Assembly (NCBI GenBank): GCA_013202185.1
Contig: JABMSA010000197.1
Span: 1 to 5,033 of the forward strand
Length of the DNA stretch: 5,033 nt
Origin: Planctomycetota bacterium
GTDB lineage: Bacteria > Planctomycetota > PUPC01 > JABMSA01
Direction of reading: 5' to 3'
In this document: piece by piece, positions 1-4,984 of the stretch
How the letters are laid out: every line of letters starts with the position of its first letter
Numbering within the stretch: the stretch's first letter is position 1
Program-made: the position numbers and the translations under genes
Notes under the pieces: generated by a model
What the model saw: the letters and a program-made list of their open reading frames with translations, nothing else
What the model was told of the DNA's origin: nothing
Databases searched by the model: none

Positions 1-1062
1 CTCCTGCACGATCTCCATGTGCAGCATGCCCAGGAAGCCGCAGCGGAATCCGAAACCGAGCGCGTCGGACGTCTCCGGCTCGAACCAGAACGACGAATCG
101 TTGAGGCTGAGCCGGTCGAGGGCGTTGCGCAGAGCGCTGAACTCGCAGTCGTTGGCCGGGTAAAAGCCGCAAAAAACCATCGGCTGCGGCTGAACGTAAC
201 CCTTGAGCGCCGGCACGCCCTGCGCCTTCGCGGCGGTTATCGTATCGCCCACGTCTACATCGTGAATGCTCTTTATATTGGCGATCACGTATCCCACCTC
301 GCCCGCCGAAAGCTCCTTGCGATCTTCCATCTTCGGCGTGAAAAGGCCCAGCCGGCTCACTTCCGCCGTTCGGCCGGTGTTCATCATCCTGATCTTGTCG
401 CCAACGCGCATCGTGCCGTTCATCACGCGCGCATAGAGCACCACCCCGCAATACTCGTCGTATTCCGAATCGAACACAAGCGCCTGAAGCGGCTCGCCGG
501 GATCGCCCTCCGGCGGAGGGATGCTATCGATGATCGCATCGAACACGGCATCGACGCCGGAGCCGTCTTTTGCGCTCACCCGCAGCACGTCTTGCGGCTC
601 GACCGCGAGGCTGTGCTCCATCTCCTCGATGACCTCGTCGGGCCGGGCGCTGGCAAGATCGAGCTTATTGACTATGGGCACGATGGCAAGATCATGCTGC
701 ATCGCGAGGAAGTTGTTGGCCACGGTTTGGGCTTCCACGCCCTGGGTGGCGTCTACGAGCAGCAGCGCACCCTCGCAGGCGGCCAGGCTGCGCGACACCT
801 CGTAGCTGAAGTCGACGTGCCCGGGCGTGTCGATGAGGTTGAGCATGTACTCCTTGCCGTCGCGCTCGTATTTGAGGCTCACGCAGCTCGACTTTATCGT
901 GATGCCGCGCTCTCTCTCGAGATCCATGGTATCGAGGATCTGCTCGCGAAACTCCCGCTGCGTGATTGCACCAGCCTTGAGGAGCATGCGATCGGCAAGC
1001 GTCGACTTGCCATGATCGATATGTGCTATTATGCAGAAATTTCTAATCTTCTCAATGCGCAT
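1..1062 (-). CDS. lepA: Elongation factor 4 (LepA), N-terminal 354 residues, truncated by the window edge
   Basis: Translational GTPase of the LepA/EF4 family, which acts on the ribosome and has been linked to back-translocation and 30S biogenesis. Seen: the P-loop AHIDHGKS at residues 13-20, switch I ERERGITIK at 49-57, DTPGH at 78-82, NKLD at 132-135 and SAK at 163-165 give a complete G domain. A beta-barrel domain II follows, and the visible part ends in the LepA-typical GFRCGFLGMLHMEIVQE, which separates it from EF-G, TypA and PrfC. The family is about 600 residues long, so the remaining C-terminal domains, including the LepA-specific one, lie beyond position 1. The frame is open to the edge with no defect. 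Start: ATG at 1060-1062, with GGAG seven nucleotides upstream; the protein then begins just before the conserved NFCIIAHIDHGKS stretch, as in relatives. The first 11 codons overlap the end of the ROK kinase gene in another frame. It is probably the last or near-last gene of the argB transcript. Confidence 0.97.
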   Translation of the reverse strand, partial: MRIEKIRNFCIIAHIDHGKSTLADRMLLKAGAITQREFREQILDTMDLERERGITIKSSCVSLKYERDGKEYMLNLIDTPGHVDFSYEVSRSLAACEGALLLVDATQGVEAQTVANNFLAMQHDLAIVPIVNKLDLASARPDEVIEEMEHSLAVEPQDVLRVSAKDGSGVDAVFDAIIDSIPPPEGDPGEPLQALVFDSEYDEYCGVVLYARVMNGTMRVGDKIRMMNTGRTAEVSRLGLFTPKMEDRKELSAGEVGYVIANIKSIHDVDVGDTITAAKAQGVPALKGYVQPQPMVFCGFYPANDCEFSALRNALDRLSLNDSSFWFEPETSDALGFGFRCGFLGMLHMEIVQE

Positions 1063-2003
1063 CCGGCCGCTCCGATGATCCCGGCCTGCTTTCCCAGCCT
1101 GGCCGGAACAATCTTTACCGTGTAAGACCCGGGCTTGATGGCGCGGCGTGCTACTTCCTGCCGGGCGGGCCCGAAGATCATCTCTCCTGCGCCGGCCAGG
1201 CCGCCGAACAAAACCACCAGTTCCGGGTTGAATATGTTTACAAAACTCGCGATGGCGATGCCGAGGTACCGGCCGGTCGCCTCGATTGTTTCCGCTGCAA
1301 ATTGGTCGCCTGCCACGGCGGCCTCGTAAATGCCCTTTGCCGTGATCTGGTCCCCCCCGTCGAGAACGGCCTTGAGGCTGGTTTGCCTGCCCTCTTCGAT
1401 TCCCTCGAGCGCCCGTCGAACGGTGTTCGGCGCCGAAGCGTACGCCTCGATGCACCCCCAGCCGCCGCAATTGCACCTGGGCCCGTCGAAGTTGATACTC
1501 ATGTGGCCAAGCTCGCCGGCGGCGTCGTCTTTTCCGTGCCACACATCGCCGTTGAGCACAACGCCCCCGCCGATGCCCGTGCCGAGCGTGAGCATGATCA
1601 TCGACGACGCCCCCTTGCCGGCGCCCGCCCAGTTCTCGGCGTACGCCGCCGCGTTGGCGTCATTCTCCAACGTCACGCAGCAGCCCAGCTTCTCCTCGAG
1701 CATCTTGACCACGGGCACGTTTTCCCAGCCCGCCAGATTCGGCGCCGAGTAGACGATGCCATCAGTGGTGTTCAGCGGGCCCGGGCTGCCGACGCCCATG
1801 CATCGCACCTGCCCCCACTCGATGCCGGCGCCCTCGGCCACCGCGCGGCCAAGCCCGGCCATCCGCTCGATCACACCTTCCGGCCCGGTTTCGGCTTGCG
1901 TTTCGATGCTCGTGCTGTACACAACATCGCCGTCGAGCCCGACCATTCCGCCCTTGATGAACGTGCCGCCGAGATCAATGCCTATCGCGTATTCCTTGTC
2001 CAT
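1029..2003 (-). CDS. ROK-family sugar kinase, probably glucokinase
   Basis: Cytoplasmic ATP-dependent sugar kinase, 324 residues, the usual length for ROK (repressor, ORF, kinase) enzymes. Seen: the phosphate-binding loop DLGGT at 10-14; ENDAN at 113-117, whose Asp115 is the expected catalytic base; the second phosphate loop TLGTGIGGG at 139-147; ELGH at 164-167; and the ROK zinc motif CNCGGWGCIE at 177-186 (Cys177, Cys179, Cys184, with His167 as fourth ligand). FGGLAGAG at 267-274 is the adenosine-side loop. There is no N-terminal helix-turn-helix, so it is a kinase and not an NagC/XylR-type repressor. The motif set fits bacterial glucokinase best, but N-acetylmannosamine, fructose or allose kinases share it, so the substrate is inferred. 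The ATG is preceded by AGGGAG with a 6-nt gap and shares its A with the rdgB stop codon (TGATG), implying translational coupling. The 3' end overlaps lepA by 34 nt. Confidence 0.93.
   Translation of the reverse strand: MDKEYAIGIDLGGTFIKGGMVGLDGDVVYSTSIETQAETGPEGVIERMAGLGRAVAEGAGIEWGQVRCMGVGSPGPLNTTDGIVYSAPNLAGWENVPVVKMLEEKLGCCVTLENDANAAAYAENWAGAGKGASSMIMLTLGTGIGGGVVLNGDVWHGKDDAAGELGHMSINFDGPRCNCGGWGCIEAYASAPNTVRRALEGIEEGRQTSLKAVLDGGDQITAKGIYEAAVAGDQFAAETIEATGRYLGIAIASFVNIFNPELVVLFGGLAGAGEMIFGPARQEVARRAIKPGSYTVKIVPARLGKQAGIIGAAGCALRRLEISA
1070..1073 (-). promoter_or_regulatory. Shine-Dalgarno site of lepA, inside the ROK kinase gene
   Basis: GGAG on the minus strand lies 7 nt before the ATG at 1060-1062. 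It falls within the last codons of the upstream kinase gene, so it supports the overlapping start and suggests translation of lepA by ribosomes leaving that gene. Confidence 0.7.
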
Positions 2004-2632
2004 CAGCTTCTCCCTGCTGGTTCGTCATGTTTCAAGTACTTCTGCAGCTCGGCCTTGAACATCGCCAGCGCCCTGCCACGGTGGCTGACGCTGTTTTTTT
2101 CGTCGGGCGACATCTCGGCGAACGTGCGCGCGTAGTCGGGGTAAAAGAAGATCGGGTCGTAGCCGAACCCGCCCTTACCTCTCATTTCGTTGGTGATGCA
2201 ACCTTCGCAGCGGGCCTCGACCGTGAAAAGCACCTCGCCCGGCCTTGCGACCGCTGCGGCGCAGCGAAATCTTGCCGTGCGCTTTTCATGCGGCACACCC
2301 TCCAGCTCGCCGAGCAGCTTTCTGCACAGGTCGGCGCCGGTTGCGTTCGGGCCTGCGTATCGGGCCGATCGCACGCCCGGCCCGCCGGCCAGCGCATCCA
2401 CCTCCAGGCCGGAGTCGTCGGCGACGACCCATCGGCCAAGGGCGTCTGCAAGCGTCAGGGCCTTCTTGCGGGCGTTGCCTTCGAAGCTCGGGGCGTCTTC
2501 GTCCACGTCCGGCGCGTCCGCGTAATCGTCAAGCGATTGCAGGCAAACCGGAAAGCCCTCGAGTATTCGCTCGATTTCCTTCTTCTTCTTGAGGTTCCGC
2601 GTGCCGACCACCAAAGTAAGCTGTTGAGTCAA
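2003..2632 (-). CDS. rdgB: dITP/XTP pyrophosphatase (RdgB/HAM1 family), TTG start
   Basis: House-cleaning nucleoside triphosphatase that hydrolyses dITP, ITP and XTP to monophosphate and pyrophosphate, keeping deaminated purines out of DNA and RNA. Seen, numbering from the TTG at 2630-2632 (209 residues): TRNLKKKKEI at 11-20 (nucleotide-binding loop), SFEGNARKKA at 49-58, the metal/catalytic stretch ADDSGLEVDAL at 71-81, GVRSARYAG at 86-94, GFGYDPIFF at 155-163 and the base-recognition end MSPDEKNSVSHRGRA at 174-188. All family landmarks are present. Start choice: an in-frame TTG at 2681-2683 would add 17 residues, but it lies inside argD and has no family-like sequence. The TTG at 2630-2632 has GGAG with a 7-nt gap and gives a protein close to the usual 195-205 residues. 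It follows argD by 19 nt and overlaps the kinase gene by 1 nt. Confidence 0.94.
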   Translation of the reverse strand: MTQQLTLVVGTRNLKKKKEIERILEGFPVCLQSLDDYADAPDVDEDAPSFEGNARKKALTLADALGRWVVADDSGLEVDALAGGPGVRSARYAGPNATGADLCRKLLGELEGVPHEKRTARFRCAAAVARPGEVLFTVEARCEGCITNEMRGKGGFGYDPIFFYPDYARTFAEMSPDEKNSVSHRGRALAMFKAELQKYLKHDEPAGRS

Positions 2633-2652
2633 TACGAAGCTCCAGGGCTCAT
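2629..2652 (-). other. Seven-codon mini-ORF linking argD stop to rdgB start
   Basis: An ATG at 2650-2652 shares one base with the argD stop (TGATG). It reads MSPGASY and ends in a TGA at 2629-2631 that overlaps the rdgB TTG start codon at 2630-2632 by two bases. It is in neither the argD nor the rdgB frame. It has no clear Shine-Dalgarno site of its own. It could act as a relay for terminating and restarting ribosomes, but chance is a live alternative; only the geometry is observed. Confidence 0.3.
2640..2643 (-). promoter_or_regulatory. Shine-Dalgarno site that decides the rdgB TTG start
   Basis: GGAG on the minus strand sits 7 nt before the TTG at 2630-2632, between the argD stop and rdgB. 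The alternative TTG 51 nt upstream, within argD, lacks a site this good. Confidence 0.65.
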
Positions 2653-3836
2653 CACAGTCCGGCACCGAGTACCTCTTCGACAATCGCAGCGCCCTGCTCT
2701 ATCTCTTCGGGCGTGGCGCACATCGACGGATAGAAACGTATGACCGTGTCGTGAGTGCAATTGATCAGCAGGCCGGCCTGCATGCAGCGCTTCACAAAAT
2801 CGGCGCCGGGCCCCGTCAGCTCCATCCCGATCATGCATCCCTTGCCGCGCACGTCGGCGATAACGTCCAGCCTATCCTTGAGCGCCAGCAGCTTCTCTTT
2901 CAGCAGGTCGCCGATCCGGATCGAGTGCTCGAGCAACCCGTCGCGGTCGATCACCTCGAGCTTCGCGATGGCGCCGGAGCATGCAATCGGATTGCCTCCG
3001 AACGTCGACGCGTGCGTGCCGGGCACAAGCTTCTCGGCCACGTCTTGCCGCGCCTCGATGCCTCCGATCGCCAGCCCGCCGCCCATTGATTTCGCCATCG
3101 TCATGATATCGGGCTCAACGCCAAAATGCTGATGAGCGTAATACTTGCCCGTGCGGCCGCTGCCGGTTGTCACCTCGTCGAAGATCAGCAGCAGGCCGCG
3201 TTCGTCGCAGAGATCACGCAGCGCCCGGAGGTAGCCGTCGGCGGGAACATTCACCCCGCCCTCCCCCTGGATAGGCTCCACCATTATCGCGCACGTGTCA
3301 TCATCGATAGCGTTCTTGACGGCATCGACGTCGTCGAACGGCACGTAAGTGAACCCGAGATCGACCGGCGGCAGGCCCTTCTGATACTTGGGCTGCGCCG
3401 TGGCCACCATCGCCATCGACGTGCGACCGTGGAAGGAATTCGTCATCGTGATGATCTTGTATCGCGGCTCGCAAAAGATGCGGGCGAGCTTGATGGCGGC
3501 CTCGACGGCCTCCGCGCCGCTGTTGCAGAAAAAGCACTGCCCGCCGAACGACCGCTCGGCGATCATCTGGGCCAGCCGGCCCTGGTTCTCGAGATAGTAG
3601 TTATTTGCAACGTGTGTGAGCCTGGCGGCCTGTGCTTGCACGGCCCTGACCACGTCGGGGTGGCAGTGGCCCAGGCCGTTCACGCCCCAGCCCGGGAAGA
3701 GATCGAGGTACTTCTCCCCGTCCTGATCCCATAGATAAGAGCCCTCGCCCTTGACCATCACGGCGGGAATGCGCGTGTAGTTGCCGATAACGTACTTCGT
3801 GTACTGTGCGATTGTTTCTTCCGTTGCTGCAAGCAT
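2652..3836 (-). CDS. argD: Acetylornithine aminotransferase (class III, PLP-dependent)
   Basis: Transfers an amino group from glutamate to N-acetylglutamate 5-semialdehyde to give N-acetylornithine in arginine synthesis; many ArgD proteins also serve as succinyldiaminopimelate aminotransferase. It is 394 residues, normal for ArgD. Seen: NSGAEAVEAAIKLAR at 105-119 (cofactor phosphate loop), SFHGRTS at 134-140 with the aromatic stacking Phe135, VEPIQGEGG at 186-194, FDEVTTGSGRTG at 219-230 with Asp220 for the pyridine nitrogen, Lys249 in MAKSMGGG as the Schiff-base lysine, STFGGNP at 277-283, and Arg367 near the end. ArgD assignment over other class III enzymes rests on overall match and on the argB gene just upstream. 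Oddity: most relatives read DEVQTG where this has DEVTTG, so a PLP-contacting Gln is Thr223. Start: ATG with a textbook AGGAGG and a 5-nt gap. It follows argB by 29 nt. Confidence 0.9.
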   Translation of the reverse strand: MLAATEETIAQYTKYVIGNYTRIPAVMVKGEGSYLWDQDGEKYLDLFPGWGVNGLGHCHPDVVRAVQAQAARLTHVANNYYLENQGRLAQMIAERSFGGQCFFCNSGAEAVEAAIKLARIFCEPRYKIITMTNSFHGRTSMAMVATAQPKYQKGLPPVDLGFTYVPFDDVDAVKNAIDDDTCAIMVEPIQGEGGVNVPADGYLRALRDLCDERGLLLIFDEVTTGSGRTGKYYAHQHFGVEPDIMTMAKSMGGGLAIGGIEARQDVAEKLVPGTHASTFGGNPIACSGAIAKLEVIDRDGLLEHSIRIGDLLKEKLLALKDRLDVIADVRGKGCMIGMELTGPGADFVKRCMQAGLLINCTHDTVIRFYPSMCATPEEIEQGAAIVEEVLGAGL

Positions 3837-3865
3837 TCGGTCCTCCTGTCATTCGGCCGCCGAGC

Positions 3866-4741
3866 CTACTGAACGATCTCTGTGCCGATTCCTTTGTCCG
3901 TAAATATTTCGAGAAGCAGCGAATGAGGGATGTTGCCATCTATGATATGCGCCTTCTTCACGCCGGCCCGGATGGCCTCGAGGCACGCCTCGACCTTCGG
4001 CTGCATTCCGCCGCTGATAACGCCGCGCGCGATGAGGTCCGCTATCTGTTCTTCGTTCACCGAAGAAAGCAGCGAAGCGCGGTCGCTGCGATCCGCCATG
4101 ATTCCGTGCACGTCGGCCACGAACACGATCTTCTCCGCCCCCAACTGCGCGGCAACGACCGATGCGGCAGTGTCGGCGTTGACGTTGAGCGTGTTACCCG
4201 CGTCATCCTTGCCCAGCGGCGCGATCACCGGCACGATGCCGGCGTCGCAGAAACTATGCACCCTGTCGGCGTCGATATTCGCGACACGGCCGACGAATCC
4301 CAAGTCGAACGTCACGCCGTCCTCGTCGGTGAGGAAAAGCTTCTCGGCGTAGAGGCATCCATGCTGGCGCACGTGCATTCCGACGCTCCGCCCGCCGAGC
4401 TTCCAGATCGATTCCACCAGGAGGCGGTTCACCTTTTCGATGAGCACACTTTCGGCGATCTCGAGCGTTTCCTCGTCGGTCACTCGCCGGCCCTTGACGA
4501 AAACCGGTTCCTTGCCACGGCGCTTCATCTCGGCCGAGATCATCGGCCCGCCGCCGTGCACGAGCACCGGGCGCATGCCCACCTGGCTCATGAACACGAG
4601 GCTCGTGAGCAAGTTCGAAAGATCGCCGCCGACGTCCATCGCGCTGCCCCCAAACTTCACCACAACGATTTTATTGTGGAAAGACTGGATATACGGCAGC
4701 GCCTCGATCAGCACGCCGGCTTTCTTGATGGCCGTTTTCAA
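3866..4741 (-). CDS. argB: N-acetylglutamate kinase, arginine-sensitive architecture, TTG start
   Basis: Phosphorylates N-acetyl-L-glutamate with ATP, the second and usually committed, feedback-controlled step of arginine synthesis by the acetylated route. It is a 291-residue amino-acid kinase fold. Seen: Lys29 in VVVKFGG at 26-32, the glycine loop HGGGP at 62-66, RRVTD at 85-89 with the substrate-binding Arg, LNVNAD at 185-190, the nucleotide-side VADVHG at 208-213 and GGMQPKV at 244-250 with catalytic-site Lys249. Residues 1-24 form an extra helix (AIKKAGVLIEALPYI), and the C-terminus reads HSLLLEIFTDKGIGTEI. In characterised hexameric, arginine-inhibited kinases this helix and end build the arginine site; E. 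coli ArgB lacks the helix. Start: TTG at 4739-4741 gives the family-typical AIKKA..LIEALPYI beginning; AGAGGA lies 10 nt upstream, rather far. No ATG or GTG in this frame precedes it before a stop. First gene after the promoter. Confidence 0.96.
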   Translation of the reverse strand: MKTAIKKAGVLIEALPYIQSFHNKIVVVKFGGSAMDVGGDLSNLLTSLVFMSQVGMRPVLVHGGGPMISAEMKRRGKEPVFVKGRRVTDEETLEIAESVLIEKVNRLLVESIWKLGGRSVGMHVRQHGCLYAEKLFLTDEDGVTFDLGFVGRVANIDADRVHSFCDAGIVPVIAPLGKDDAGNTLNVNADTAASVVAAQLGAEKIVFVADVHGIMADRSDRASLLSSVNEEQIADLIARGVISGGMQPKVEACLEAIRAGVKKAHIIDGNIPHSLLLEIFTDKGIGTEIVQ

Positions 4742-4751
4742 CGCGTCAGAT

Positions 4752-4757
4752 TCCTCT
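4752..4757 (-). promoter_or_regulatory. Probable Shine-Dalgarno site of argB
   Basis: AGAGGA on the minus strand lies 10 nt before the TTG at 4739-4741. The gap is longer than the usual 5-9 nt. With a TTG start this predicts weaker initiation than argD, which has AGGAGG and ATG. Confidence 0.5.
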
Positions 4758-4773
4758 GGGGGTAAACAGGCAA

Positions 4774-4788
4774 CACTTCTCAGAAGTG
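4774..4788. repeat. 15-bp perfect dyad in the argB leader (candidate operator or small hairpin)
   Basis: CACTTCT, one central base, then AGAAGTG: perfect 7-bp arms. It lies roughly +12 to +26 from the predicted transcription start and 33-47 nt before the argB start codon. A 1-nt loop cannot form, so as RNA it would be a 5-bp stem with a 5-nt loop, which is weak. As DNA it resembles a dimeric repressor site. It does not match the ARG-box pattern of ArgR. A role is inferred from position and symmetry only. Confidence 0.4.
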
Positions 4789-4806
4789 CTTATACCCAAA
4801 CACCTA

Positions 4807-4835
4807 ATTATAAATCTATAGGGGTTTCCCTTCAA
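4807..4835 (-). promoter_or_regulatory. Sigma70-type promoter for the argB operon
   Basis: On the minus strand, TTGAAG at 4835-4830 (four of six matches to the -35 consensus) is followed by a 17-bp spacer and a perfect TATAAT at 4812-4807. This predicts a transcription start near 4800 and a leader of about 59 nt to the argB TTG. The stretch is clearly AT-richer than the genes around it. It is the only strong promoter-like match I noticed upstream of the five genes. Confidence 0.7.
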
Positions 4836-4847
4836 GGAAAATCCCCC
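4821..4847. repeat. Inverted repeat centred on the -35 hexamer
   Basis: GGGG then TTTCC at 4821-4829 pairs with GGAAA at 4836-4840 and CCCC at 4843-4846, with a 2-nt bulge at 4841-4842. The six-base centre at 4830-4835 is exactly the -35 hexamer. In DNA this could be a repressor or activator site over the promoter. In a read-through transcript it could be a weak hairpin terminator for an upstream minus-strand gene, although no U-run follows on that strand. Function not established. Confidence 0.4.
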
Positions 4848-4856
4848 AAACTTAAC

Positions 4857-4892
4857 CACGGAGAGCACGGAGAGAAGAGAGAGGACAGAGAG
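4857..4892. repeat. Degenerate 9-bp tandem repeat, CACGGAGAG type
   Basis: Two perfect copies of CACGGAGAG at 4857-4865 and 4866-4874 are followed in phase by AAGAGAGAG and GACAGAGAG, all ending in GAGAG. No reading frame with gene-like content covers the stretch. Similar text (ACCACGGAG..CACGGAG) is, from memory, dispersed in intergenic regions of several environmental bacterial genomes; I cannot confirm that here. Confidence 0.6.
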
Positions 4893-4905
4893 TTCCAGAG
4901 GGTTC

Positions 4906-4941
4906 TTCCGCAGATTTCGCACATTCCGCAGATTTCAGACG
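4906..4941. repeat. Degenerate 9-bp tandem repeat, TTCCGCAGA type
   Basis: Four adjacent 9-mers read TTCCGCAGA, TTTCGCACA, TTCCGCAGA, TTTCAGACG. Copies 1 and 3 are identical, and the identity extends to a 13-bp direct repeat at 4906-4918 and 4924-4936. The block starts 13 nt after the neighbouring CACGGAGAG array, with a different motif but the same period. Non-coding as far as I can see. Confidence 0.6.
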
Positions 4942-4952
4942 GAGATTCCCAG

Positions 4953-4984
4953 TTTTCCCTCACCCCGTTCCCCTCTCCCAAAGG
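4953..4984. repeat. Pyrimidine-rich CCCTCACCCC..CCCTCTCCC element, apparently a half-hairpin
   Basis: The plus strand reads TTTTCCCTCACCCC, then a few bases, then CCCCTCTCCCAAAGG. It closely resembles one arm of a dispersed intergenic element that I recall from other bacterial genomes, where GGGAGAGGGG follows and closes a hairpin. That second arm is missing: the sequence turns to GTATGTG after AAAGG. This is a resemblance from memory, not a search result. Confidence 0.4.

Noticed and set aside
19..1125. Long plus-strand open frame opposite lepA
   Set aside because: It is the antisense of a fully conserved LepA G domain. Its Arg/His/Leu-rich product has no recognisable motif; it arises from high-GC codon bias.
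1302..2135. Long plus-strand open frame opposite the ROK kinase
   Set aside because: Antisense shadow of a gene with intact kinase and zinc motifs; it also crosses gene junctions and has low-complexity composition.
2633..2683. Upstream TTG start adding 17 residues to RdgB
   Set aside because: The extension lies mostly in argD, is not family-like, and the downstream TTG has a well-spaced GGAG.
2027..2743. Plus-strand open frame opposite rdgB and the end of argD
   Set aside because: It spans two convincing minus-strand genes and their junction; no protein-family features.
3806..4765. Long plus-strand open frame opposite argB
   Set aside because: Antisense to a complete N-acetylglutamate kinase; His/Arg-rich and without a family signature.
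4742..4800. Riboswitch or leader-peptide attenuator ahead of argB
   Set aside because: The leader is only about 59 nt, with one weak stem, no Arg-rich leader peptide and no terminator/antiterminator pair.
4790..4830. ArgR-type ARG box near the argB promoter
   Set aside because: The AT-rich stretch is explained by the -10 box, and I see no paired TGAAT/ATTCA halves.
4821..4847. Rho-independent terminator
   Set aside because: No U-run follows the inverted repeat on either strand, and it overlaps the promoter; kept only as an inverted repeat.
4857..4984. CRISPR array
   Set aside because: The repeats are 9 bp, contiguous and degenerate, with no spacers and no cas genes.
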